Part shown: positions 35,886 to 43,959 of the stretch, one piece after another
How the letters are laid out: the number at the start of each line of letters is the position of its first letter
Position numbering within the stretch: the first letter of the stretch is position 1
DNA from: Sinorhizobium glycinis
GTDB lineage: Bacteria > Pseudomonadota > Alphaproteobacteria > Rhizobiales > Rhizobiaceae
DNA length: 64,000 bases
Direction: 5' to 3'
NCBI RefSeq assembly: GCF_001651865.1
Contig: NZ_LPUX01000055.1
Coordinates: forward strand, 186,001 to 250,000
Notes under the pieces: model-generated
The model's database searches: none
Told to the model about the DNA's origin: nothing
Seen by the model: the letters and a program-made list of their open reading frames with translations, nothing else
Translations under genes and position numbers: made by a program

Positions 35886-36907
35886 TTTGCTTCTCGCTCG
35901 GTCGGTTTGCCGGCTACGCGCGGAATGCTCACGAATGCGAAGGCGGCGCGGAACCTCGGCGACTGGAGCACCAGGATGAAGACGATGATCGCCGCCTTGA
36001 TGATCAGGTTGAACTCCGGCGGAAAGCCCGAAAGGAGAATGCCGGTGTTGATCGCCTGGATGATGATGGCGCCGAGCACCGAGGCGGCGATGCTGAAGCG
36101 TCCGCCGAGAAGCGATGTGCCGCCGACCACGACCGCGAGGATTGCATCGAGTTCCAGCCAGAGCCCGGCATTGTTGGCGTCTGCCCCCTTGATGTCGGCG
36201 GCGGCGATGACCCCGGCGATTGCCGCGCACAGGCCGGAAAGGACATAAGCAGCGATCAGCAGCACTGGCGTGAAGACGCCCGACAGTGTGCTCGCCTCCC
36301 TGTTGACGCCCACCGCCTCGACCAGCATCCCGAGCGCCGTCTGCCGGACGACGAGCGCGACCAGCACCCCGAACACCAGCCAGATGACGACCGGCATCGG
36401 CAGGCCCGCGAACGAGCCGCTGCCGATGAAGATGAGACCGGGATCGTTGAAGGTGAGGATGGCGCCCTCGGTGATGAGCTGTGCGATGCCGCGGCCGGCG
36501 ACCATCAGCACGAGCGTGGCGATGATCGGCTGGATGTCGAGGACGGCGACCAGGATGCCGTTCCAGATGCCGCAGAGAATGCCCACGGCGAGGGTGATAA
36601 GGAGCGTCTCAGCAAGCGAATGGCCGGAGGTAATCAGGGAAGCAGACACCGCTCCACAGATCGCCATGACGGCACCGACCGAAAGATCGATGCCCTTGGT
36701 GGCGATCACGACCGTCATGCCGATCGCCAGCAGCACGACAGGCGCGCCGCGGTTCAGGATATCGACCAGGCTGCCGTAAAGGCGACCGTTCTGGATTTGA
36801 AGGTTGAGGAAGCCGGGAAAAATAATTGAAATCGCAGCAATAATGATCGTCAACGCGATCAATTGCGGCAGCAACCTGCCAAGATAGGTCCGCACGGTCG
36901 AAGTCAC
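35882..36907 (-). CDS. ytfT: CUT2 sugar ABC permease, YtfT type
   Basis: 341 residues, about nine to ten helices, with GMTVVIATKGIDLSVGAVMAI and AVVVGGTSLLGGRFSIAASVLGA. The start is a GTG at 36907 that overlaps the stop of the ATPase gene (GTGA). Partner of the downstream YjfF-type permease. Confidence 0.85.
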   Translation of the reverse strand: MTSTVRTYLGRLLPQLIALTIIIAAISIIFPGFLNLQIQNGRLYGSLVDILNRGAPVVLLAIGMTVVIATKGIDLSVGAVMAICGAVSASLITSGHSLAETLLITLAVGILCGIWNGILVAVLDIQPIIATLVLMVAGRGIAQLITEGAILTFNDPGLIFIGSGSFAGLPMPVVIWLVFGVLVALVVRQTALGMLVEAVGVNREASTLSGVFTPVLLIAAYVLSGLCAAIAGVIAAADIKGADANNAGLWLELDAILAVVVGGTSLLGGRFSIAASVLGAIIIQAINTGILLSGFPPEFNLIIKAAIIVFILVLQSPRFRAAFAFVSIPRVAGKPTEREAK

Positions 36908-38421
36908 GATGCCTCCCGCTCGTTGGCCGCGGCAATCGCTTCGACGATCTGATGCGCGGTAATACGGTCTCCGCCGAGTTCGGCGACGTGGGTTCGATCG
37001 CGCAGCACGACGACCCGCGTGCTATAGGCGACCAGCTCCTCGATTTCGGATGAGATGACGATCAGCGACAGGCCCTTCTCGCGCAGGCTTTCGATCAATC
37101 TGACAATCTCGGCATGGGCGCCGACATCGATGCCGCGCGTCGGCTCGTCGAGGATCAGGAATTCGGGTTCGGTCGCAAGCCAGCGGGCGAGGATCGCCTT
37201 CTGCTGGTTGCCCCCGGAAAGCAGCTTGATCGGCTTCTCGCGGTCGGGGGTTCTGATATCGAGCGCCCGGATGTACTGGTCCGCCAGCCGGTTCTGCTCG
37301 GCGCGCGAGATCGGCCGCGTCCAGCCGCGCCGTGCCTGCAAGGCGAGCACGATGTTTTCGCGCACCGACAGATCGCCGACGATACCGTCCGTCTTGCGGT
37401 CCTCAGGACAAAAGCCGAACTTCTGGCGGATGGCCGCCCGCGGCGACGACAGATCGACGGTCTGGCCGTCGATCTCCGCCGTACCGCTGTCGGCGCGATG
37501 GGCGCCGAAAAGCACGTCGGCTGTTTCCGTGCGTCCGGAACCGAGCAGGCCGGCGATGCCGACGACCTCGCCGGCCCGGACGTCGAGATCGAAGGGATTG
37601 ATGCGGCCGCGGCGGCCGTAATTCCTGAAGCGGTAGCGCAGCCGGCCCTCGGCGACTTCCGTGCGCGCCGAATGGATTTCAGCCGCGAGCTCGCGCCCGA
37701 TCATCATGGCGATCAGGTCGCGCCGGCTGAGGTCGGAGGTGTCGCGCGTGCCGACGAGCTGGCCGTTGCGCAGCACGGTGATGCGGTCGGAAATCTCGTA
37801 GACCTGCTCGAGGAAGTGGGTGATGAAGATGATGCCGAGCCCGCGTGCCTTGAGACGCCGGACGATGCGGAAGAGCATGGCGACCTCGTGCGCGTCGAGG
37901 CTCGCCGTCGGTTCGTCGAGGATCAGCACCTTGCCGGAAAGATCGACGGCACGGGCGATCGCCACGACCTGCTGGATCGCCACCGAAAAGCTCGCGAGGT
38001 CGCGCGTCACATCGAGATCAAGCTCGTATTCCGCGAGCAGTTCGCGGGCCTTGCGGTTCATGGTCCGCGTATCGACCATGCCGAAGCGGCGCGGCTGACG
38101 TCCAAGGAAGAGGTTCTCGGCGACCGTCAGGTTCGGCAGGAGGTTCACCTCCTGGTAGACGGTCCCGATGCCCAGCCTCTGCGCATCAAAGGTGTCGCGC
38201 GGGTCGACTTCGGCGCCGTCGAGCAAGATGCTGCCGCCGTCCCGCCGATAGGCGCCGGTCAGGCATTTGATGAGCGTGGATTTGCCGGCGCCGTTCTCCC
38301 CGAGCAGCGCGTGGACCTCGCCGCGCCTGAGGTGAAAATCGACCTTGTCGAGGGCCTTCGTTCCGGGAAAGCCCTTCTCGATCCGGACAGCCGAAAGGAT
38401 ATTGTCGCTGCTGGTCTGCAT
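36904..38421 (-). CDS. ytfR: CUT2 sugar ABC ATPase with two nucleotide-binding domains, YtfR type
   Basis: 505 residues. The first domain has Walker A GENGAGKST, SVAIQQVVAIARA in place of a canonical signature, and LILDEPTASLD. The second has the degenerate P-loop GLLGSGRTE, signature LSGGNQQKAIL and LILDEPTRGIDVG. This double layout is normal for RbsA/YtfR proteins. The start at 38421 gives the family N-terminus; the ribosome site is weak (AGAGA 8-13 bases away). Separated from the binding-protein gene by a strong hairpin. Confidence 0.88.
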   Translation of the reverse strand: MQTSSDNILSAVRIEKGFPGTKALDKVDFHLRRGEVHALLGENGAGKSTLIKCLTGAYRRDGGSILLDGAEVDPRDTFDAQRLGIGTVYQEVNLLPNLTVAENLFLGRQPRRFGMVDTRTMNRKARELLAEYELDLDVTRDLASFSVAIQQVVAIARAVDLSGKVLILDEPTASLDAHEVAMLFRIVRRLKARGLGIIFITHFLEQVYEISDRITVLRNGQLVGTRDTSDLSRRDLIAMMIGRELAAEIHSARTEVAEGRLRYRFRNYGRRGRINPFDLDVRAGEVVGIAGLLGSGRTETADVLFGAHRADSGTAEIDGQTVDLSSPRAAIRQKFGFCPEDRKTDGIVGDLSVRENIVLALQARRGWTRPISRAEQNRLADQYIRALDIRTPDREKPIKLLSGGNQQKAILARWLATEPEFLILDEPTRGIDVGAHAEIVRLIESLREKGLSLIVISSEIEELVAYSTRVVVLRDRTHVAELGGDRITAHQIVEAIAAANEREAS

Positions 38422-38536
38422 TGAAACTGTCTCTGCACTGGAAGGCCGCGCACACGCCGTTTGCGACGGATGCGCGCCGTTCCTCGCCAAGGATCAGGCG
38501 GTCTTCCCGCAGCAACCGACGCTGCGGAACATAGAC

Positions 38537-38563
38537 GGCCCGCACAGGTGTATCGTGCGGGCC
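38537..38563 (-). promoter_or_regulatory. Intra-operon hairpin between ytfQ-like and ytfR-like genes
   Basis: GGCCCGCAC (38537-38545) pairs perfectly with GTGCGGGCC (38555-38563) around a 9-base loop, 11 bases after the binding-protein stop. Such stems commonly protect the binding-protein message so it is made in excess over the ATPase and permeases. Confidence 0.6.
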
Positions 38564-38573
38564 GCAAGCGAGA

Positions 38574-39536
38574 TCAGTAACCGAGGCCCTTCTTTTCCTC
38601 GTAGACCTTCATCGGATCGTCGGCCTGGGTATAAAGCTTCGATTCCGTCTGGATCCACTTTTCGGGCTCCTTGCCGTCCTTCAGGTAGGTGGCAAGCGCA
38701 TCGAAGGCCGGGCCGGCCATGTTCGGCGTCAGTTCGACAGTGGCGTTGGCTTCGCCGGCGGCCATGGCCTGGAAGATGTCCGGAACGGCGTCGATCGAGA
38801 CGACGAGGATGTCCTTGCCCGGCTTCAGGCCGGCTTCCTTGATCGCCTGGATGGCGCCGACGGCCATGTCGTCGTTATGAGCGTAGAGCGCGCAGATGTT
38901 CTTGCCGCCGTCTTCGGCCTTCAGGAAGCTTTCCATGACTTCCTTGCCCTTCGTGCGGGTGAAGTCGCCGGTCTGGCTGCGGACGATCTTCAGATTGTCC
39001 TTGCCGGCGAGCGCCGCTTCGAAGCCCTTCTTGCGGTCGATGGCGGGCGACGAGCCCGTCGTGCCCTGAAGCTCGACGACGTTGCAGGGCTTGCCCGCCA
39101 CCGTATCGACGAGCCACTTGCCGGCGACATTGCCTTCATGCACGAGGTCGGAGGTCACGGCCGTCAGGTAGAGCTCCTTCGGCGCATCGACGGTACGATC
39201 GAGCAGGATCACCGGGATTTCGGCATCCTTGGCTTCCTGCAGCACTTCGTCCCAGCCGGTCGCGACGACCGGTGCGAGCAGGATGGCGTTGACGCCCTGG
39301 GCGATGAAGGAGCGGATCGCCTTGATCTGGTTTTCCTGCTTCTGCTGCGCATCGGCGAATTTCAAGTCAATGCCACGCTGTTCGGCCTGCTGCTTTGTCA
39401 GCGTCGTCTCGGCGGCGCGCCAGCCGGACTCCGAGCCGATCTGGGAAAAGCCGACGACGAGGTCCGCGGCCGAAGCGGTGCCAAAAGTGCAGGCAGCAAG
39501 GATCGTTGCACTGGCAAGTGCCTTCACGAATTTCAT
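38574..39536 (-). CDS. ytfQ: Periplasmic sugar-binding protein, YtfQ type
   Basis: 320 residues with a signal peptide of about 23 residues (ending GTASA), then VVGFSQIGSESGWRAAETTL, highly typical of the YtfQ galactofuranose-binding protein, and later LLDRTVDAPKELY and the sugar-contact YAHNDDMAVGAIQA. Start ATG 39536 with GGGAGGA upstream. First gene of the operon ytfQ-ytfR-ytfT-yjfF-gntR. The ligand is probably a furanose or related aldose, inferred from family only. Confidence 0.88.
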   Translation of the reverse strand: MKFVKALASATILAACTFGTASAADLVVGFSQIGSESGWRAAETTLTKQQAEQRGIDLKFADAQQKQENQIKAIRSFIAQGVNAILLAPVVATGWDEVLQEAKDAEIPVILLDRTVDAPKELYLTAVTSDLVHEGNVAGKWLVDTVAGKPCNVVELQGTTGSSPAIDRKKGFEAALAGKDNLKIVRSQTGDFTRTKGKEVMESFLKAEDGGKNICALYAHNDDMAVGAIQAIKEAGLKPGKDILVVSIDAVPDIFQAMAAGEANATVELTPNMAGPAFDALATYLKDGKEPEKWIQTESKLYTQADDPMKVYEEKKGLGY

Positions 39537-39682
39537 GATTTCCTCCCAAAGAAAGCTGCTCTCCATGCAGCTGTCGAGAAAAAATCATATAATATTACTT
39601 TTGTAAACTCACTTTTGATGTCGCCCGCCTCAATCCACTAGAATTCATCCAAAAATTGTAATGATCCGGCGCGCGTGTGCCA

Positions 39683-40729
39683 TCACAGCGTAGCGAGCGT
39701 GCGGTTCGGTAACGCTCCCTGGTAGAGTTCCTGCAATCGTACCTTGTCCTCCAGTGCGGCGATGACATCCTCGCTGAAATCAACACCGTGAATCGCTGCG
39801 ATCTCGGGGAAACCCCCGGGAGTGAAGACGTTCGCTTCCAGTATGCGGTCGCCGACGATGTCGAGACCGACCAGGAACATGCCGTCCTCGATCAATTTGG
39901 GGCGCAATTTATCCGCGATGGCGAGGATTTCTGGTGTGACGGTCGCCGGTTCGGCCGTACCGCTGGCATGCAGGTTCGAGCGAACATCGCCCTTCGCCGG
40001 CACGCGCCGAAAAGCGGCATAGACGCCGTCGCGTTCGAGCGTACGCCCGTTCATCAGGAAAAGCCGGATGTCGCCACCGACCGCCTCGGGAAGATAGCTC
40101 TGAGCGATCAGATATCCCGTCTCGCTCGCCGCCTCGAAGATCTGGTTGAGATTGGCTTCGTCCTTGGACTGGATCTTGAAGACATTCTTGCCGCCGGACC
40201 CCTGCAGCGGTTTCAGGATGACACCGTCCGGGTGGTCTTCGATGAAGCTGCGGATTTCCTCGATGCTCCTGGAGATCATCGTCGTTGGCCGGACGATCTC
40301 GGGGAAGCCCTGGAAATAGAGTTTGTTTTGCGCCAGCGCCAGGCCATCAGGATCGTTGACCACGATGACGCCCCGGGCTGCGGCCAGCCGTCCGAAATTG
40401 GTCCCGACATAGACTGCCCAGGGGCGCCGATCGGCGTCCTCGGCGGGGTCGTTTCTGAGGAACAGGACCTGCACCTCGCTTATGTCCATGCCGGTGATCT
40501 TCGCCTGGTCGCCCTTGAGACTGTTGAGCAATGTCTCCGGCTTCTTCGGTTTGGGGCCTTTTAACGTGGTGGCGCGGATGAGCAAGCTGTCGTCCGGCCG
40601 AAGCACGAAATCCCCGGGTGTGACATAGCAAACCTCATGACCGCGGGAGAGTGCCGCCAGCGCGAGCGACGTCGTCGTATAGAACGTGGCCTCGCCCTCG
40701 ATGGAGTTGACGAGAAAGGCGATGCGCAT
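39683..40729 (-). CDS. ATP-grasp ligase of the glutathione synthetase (GshB) type
   Basis: 348 residues. The N-terminal preATP-grasp domain (MRIAFLVNSIEGEATFYTT) and the ATP-grasp domain with ILKPLQGSGGKNVFKI as nucleotide loop, plus ILEANVFTPGG as the Mg-binding Asn/Glu segment. It resembles GshB, but its genetic setting is not glutathione synthesis: it is last in an operon with a DUF1704 protein (9-base gap) and an N-formylglutamate amidohydrolase. It more likely joins an amino acid or amine to a peptide or small acid; the substrate is unknown. Start ATG 40729 after AGGAG. Confidence 0.82.
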   Translation of the reverse strand: MRIAFLVNSIEGEATFYTTTSLALAALSRGHEVCYVTPGDFVLRPDDSLLIRATTLKGPKPKKPETLLNSLKGDQAKITGMDISEVQVLFLRNDPAEDADRRPWAVYVGTNFGRLAAARGVIVVNDPDGLALAQNKLYFQGFPEIVRPTTMISRSIEEIRSFIEDHPDGVILKPLQGSGGKNVFKIQSKDEANLNQIFEAASETGYLIAQSYLPEAVGGDIRLFLMNGRTLERDGVYAAFRRVPAKGDVRSNLHASGTAEPATVTPEILAIADKLRPKLIEDGMFLVGLDIVGDRILEANVFTPGGFPEIAAIHGVDFSEDVIAALEDKVRLQELYQGALPNRTLATL

Positions 40730-40738
40730 CTGCTGCTC

Positions 40739-42637
40739 CTAGTTGTCCAACAGGTCGAGCGGAGTCATCCCCGATCGGGCCCTCTCAAGACGCATCGGTG
40801 CTTTCGGGTGGTCGAGGAACATGGGGCGCACCGCAGGCCCGCCGAGCAGGCCGCGGGCACTCAGTTCCTGCATGACACCGAAATGCGAGGCCGCGATCTT
40901 TCCCATCCAGAAGGGTTCGAGCGCGCCGCCATTGGCCAGATGGTCGAGCAGTTGCAGGAGCCCCCGCAAATAGATGGCATCCTTGACAAGGCCACCGCCA
41001 CGATAGACGCGCAGGACCACGTTGAAGGCATCCGCCTGCGGCAATCCGTGCTCGTGGGCGAGAAGTCGATAGGCTTCCGGGAGGGACGCGCCGTCGAGCA
41101 TGGCGGCGCAGGCGACCACGCGCGCGGCGATCAGGCGAAGCCTCTCGCTCGTCATGCCGCCGGCCAGGAATTCCGCAAAGACCGCCAGCCCCTCCTGCAT
41201 GCCCTCGTATCCGGCGAGGCCTGAGCGAAAGAGGCGCAGGCCCTGGGCCGAGCCGTTGAAATAGGTCAAGAGGTGAACGCCGATCTCGTGGCTGAGGATC
41301 GCTTCGACACGATCGACCGGCATGGTCGTGCTTAGGGCGATCAACAATCTATGGCCCGACACCAGCAAGCCCGGGGGAAGATCGTCCCGCACTTCAACGC
41401 GCGCCGCGAAGTCGCTGCAACGGCGCGCATATTCGGCGATCATCTCACGCGCCCGTCTTTCGACGAAGTCGCAATCCGCGCATTCGACGGGCGCCGGGGA
41501 GGAACCGCCGGCTTTGCCTGTGGTTTTGTTGATGCGGGCGAGGACATCCTTTGCCGCCCGCAGGAGGCCGGCCTCTATCGGGCCGTAAAGGGCGCGGCCG
41601 AACTCGATGAACTTTGCCGTTTCCCGCGCCGAAAGGATCGATAGCTGCAGATCGAGCTCCTGCTGCTTCTCGCGGTAAAGCTGGTAGAGCACCGGATCCT
41701 CGAGGTGCTCGAAGGGGATCGAGAAGAGCTTTCGCTTCGCCGCCTCCACCTGCAGCGTCAAAGGCCGGTAGAGAAACCGAGGCGCACGCGCGTAGTCGGA
41801 CGCGGCAAACTCGTTCCAGGCGGCTTCCGCGTTGATCGGCGTGACGGCGAGCAGGAAATCGAAGGCGGACGCGATCTCATCGATGCTGCGGTCGGTGCGC
41901 ACGACGGCGTCGATAAATGCCTTTCGCCCGAGCGCGCGATGCGTCGAGATGGTGAGGCCCTTCGTCGACTTGGCAAAAGCAGCGAAAGCGTGGAGGCCGG
42001 CATCGAAGATGCTGGCGATCAACCGCTCGCGGAGCTCCGGAAAGATCTTGCCCGAATCGCGCTGACGGTAGACCGGTGCAAAGCGCACGCGCATCAGCGG
42101 GAACGGCACCTCGAGCGCCTCGTCCGCAGTTCTCCGGCCCTCCGGCCATTCATGGAATTCGACTCGCGGCGTGCGGAACTTGACCTGGATCGCCTCGATG
42201 GCAGCGATGAAGGCTTGTGCGGCCGCACGGATGGGGCCCTTTTTTCCCGTCGTGACTTCGATTGTGAAAGGCGGAAGAAAAGGTGCCTTGTCGGTGAGCA
42301 ACTCGTCTCGGGCGAGTTCGCCCATTTCGAGCACCATGAAGGCTCCGAAGCGGCGATCGAGCAGCGCTCCGACGGCCGACACGATGGGGGTGGCGGTGGC
42401 CGCGTCCGGGGCGATCAGATAGGAAGCATTTGCCTGCGTGATCTCGCGTGCGACAGGAGCGCTGTCTTGACCGGCGACATGGATGCACAGAAAGGGCAAG
42501 GCCCTGTCGACATGGAGGCGCCCCCCGTTCGGCAGTTCCTTCCGTACCGCCTTGCCCGCTTCAATCGCGGCGACGACGTCGGTTAGCCAATCCGGATCGT
42601 CGGGAACGGCAGAGGTACATGCGCTTGCCGGTTTCAT
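40739..42637 (-). CDS. DUF1704 / QEGLA-motif metallopeptidase-like protein
   Basis: 632 residues, cytoplasmic. The C-terminal half has the zinc-peptidase-like HEIGVH (within AILSHEIGVHLLTYFNGSAQG) followed by YEGMQEGLAVFAE, the QEGLA motif that names the bacterial family. The family is also annotated as flavohemoglobin-expression modulating. Eukaryotic relatives of DUF1704 are tubulin tyrosine carboxypeptidases (MATCAP), so a carboxypeptidase-like activity is plausible. Start ATG 42637 overlaps the stop of the amidohydrolase gene (ATGA). Confidence 0.85.
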   Translation of the reverse strand: MKPASACTSAVPDDPDWLTDVVAAIEAGKAVRKELPNGGRLHVDRALPFLCIHVAGQDSAPVAREITQANASYLIAPDAATATPIVSAVGALLDRRFGAFMVLEMGELARDELLTDKAPFLPPFTIEVTTGKKGPIRAAAQAFIAAIEAIQVKFRTPRVEFHEWPEGRRTADEALEVPFPLMRVRFAPVYRQRDSGKIFPELRERLIASIFDAGLHAFAAFAKSTKGLTISTHRALGRKAFIDAVVRTDRSIDEIASAFDFLLAVTPINAEAAWNEFAASDYARAPRFLYRPLTLQVEAAKRKLFSIPFEHLEDPVLYQLYREKQQELDLQLSILSARETAKFIEFGRALYGPIEAGLLRAAKDVLARINKTTGKAGGSSPAPVECADCDFVERRAREMIAEYARRCSDFAARVEVRDDLPPGLLVSGHRLLIALSTTMPVDRVEAILSHEIGVHLLTYFNGSAQGLRLFRSGLAGYEGMQEGLAVFAEFLAGGMTSERLRLIAARVVACAAMLDGASLPEAYRLLAHEHGLPQADAFNVVLRVYRGGGLVKDAIYLRGLLQLLDHLANGGALEPFWMGKIAASHFGVMQELSARGLLGGPAVRPMFLDHPKAPMRLERARSGMTPLDLLDN

Positions 42638-43467
42638 CGGCCTGACTCCAACGCATCGACGAGCACGGGCAGCGTCGAGGCAACCAGCTGTCTGAGCGCG
42701 CGGAGCGTTTCGACGAAGGGTTCTCCGGTCCATTCCTCCATGAAGATCTTCTTGAATTCGACCGCGATCGCGCAGCCCGTTTCCGGAAAATGCTCGTGAA
42801 TGAAGCGCGCCTGGTAGCCCCGGCCCTGGAAGGCGATGTTCTCCCGCACATCGAGACGGCCGCCGGGAAATTCGAAGGACTGTACCGCTTCCACGAAGCG
42901 TTCGACCACCGGCGCCCATTTCCTGCGGTCCATGGAGAACGTGCCGATATTGACGTCCGGCGCTTGCGCCGCCATCGTCGGCTCCGCCTTGGGGCCGGAT
43001 CGACGGTGGTTGTAACTGTGCACGTCGAGGACGACGAAGCGTCCGTGGCAGCGCTCGATGCCTCGGAGGTACGATTGCAGCATCGCATAATATTCGTCGT
43101 GCATCGCGAGCGACGCCGCGGTGATCTCGCCGGGCAGTTCGCCCGTCCAGACGTTGAGACCCCAAGCCTGTTCCGGCCGCAGATAGATGGCCCCGTCGCG
43201 CGGCCGGTTGATATCGACCTCGAAACGCGACCGGTGAACGACGATCCGGTTCGGCACATCGCGGATGATGAACTCGGTAAAGGGATCCTCCTCACGCCGG
43301 CGCTCTTCCTCGGTAAGCCCGCAGAGGCGATTCACGGAGTCGCGCATCGCGTGGCCATTGTGAATGGCGGTTGCGACGACGGGCGACTGGCCGCGGTGCT
43401 GCGTCCACCATTCGCCTGCGGCAGGATGCGTCAAACCGATGACTTCCCGAGCTATGTTCATGTCCAT
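42634..43467 (-). CDS. N-formylglutamate amidohydrolase family protein
   Basis: 277 residues of the N-formylglutamate deformylase/FGase family: an early HNGHAMRDSV metal-binding loop, VHRSRFEVDINRPRDG and FVVLDVHSYNHRR, which together supply the His/Glu/Asp zinc ligands. Classic members hydrolyse N-formyl-glutamate in histidine catabolism, but no hut genes are present. First gene of the three-gene operon with DUF1704 and ATP-grasp proteins, coupled by an ATGA overlap. Start at 43467 or the second Met two codons later. Confidence 0.85.
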   Translation of the reverse strand: MDMNIAREVIGLTHPAAGEWWTQHRGQSPVVATAIHNGHAMRDSVNRLCGLTEEERRREEDPFTEFIIRDVPNRIVVHRSRFEVDINRPRDGAIYLRPEQAWGLNVWTGELPGEITAASLAMHDEYYAMLQSYLRGIERCHGRFVVLDVHSYNHRRSGPKAEPTMAAQAPDVNIGTFSMDRRKWAPVVERFVEAVQSFEFPGGRLDVRENIAFQGRGYQARFIHEHFPETGCAIAVEFKKIFMEEWTGEPFVETLRALRQLVASTLPVLVDALESGR

Positions 43468-43579
43468 GGTTCCGCCGCCGCATCCATCGCATTCGATGGA
43501 CGCGGTTGTTCAGCTACAATTCGGAACGAAGTTTTCCGGTTCCAACTGCCTGAAGGAGGATCCTGGGGAACAGCAGTCT

Positions 43580-43792
43580 TCACGCACGATTGATCGTGGG
43601 CAAGAAGAGCACTACTTCCCGCTGCCGCTCGGGGCTGAGCGTTTCCACATAGGTCTTCCAGAATGCCTCGGCCTCGTCAGGCTCCGGCTCCCAGTTCCTG
43701 ATCGAGGTCTCGTTATCGTCGATCACCACGCGACGGTGGCCGCCGAGACGCAGATACTCGTCTGCAAGTCTGCGCGCGTTCATCTGTTCCAT
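43580..43792 (-). CDS. 70-residue hypothetical protein under a stress promoter
   Basis: Small soluble, acidic, Trp-containing protein (MEQMNARRLADEYLRLGG through LFLPTINRA). No family recognised. The frame is open to a TTG at 43933, but the ATG at 43792 is chosen: GGAG lies nine bases upstream and an exact stress-type promoter (43820-43844) would start transcription just before it and inside the longer frame. 112 bases downstream lies the start of the amidohydrolase operon on the same strand. Confidence 0.65.
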   Translation of the reverse strand: MEQMNARRLADEYLRLGGHRRVVIDDNETSIRNWEPEPDEAEAFWKTYVETLSPERQREVVLFLPTINRA

Positions 43793-43819
43793 GGCTTCAC
43801 TCCAGGTCTTTCCCGAGAG

Positions 43820-43844
43820 AACGCCAGCGCCGTCGGAACGTTCC
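43820..43844 (-). promoter_or_regulatory. EcfG/RpoE2-type promoter for the 70-aa gene
   Basis: Minus strand GGAAC (43840-43844), 16 bases, CGTT (43820-43823), 28 bases before the ATG at 43792. Exact match to the general-stress sigma pattern. Confidence 0.7.
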
Positions 43845-43959
43845 GGGCCTTTGGACACTCCCGGGACATAGCTATGAACTTTATACGCTTTTTGCTCTGC
43901 GGATGCGAGTTTCGATGCGACCTCCCGCAGCAAAGGCTGGGACGGGGGCGCAATCGGTT

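Noticed and set aside
34032-36248. A 738-codon plus-strand open frame
   Set aside because: It lies opposite the GntR and two permease genes, which have clear domains and overlapping starts/stops; its composition is an antisense artefact.
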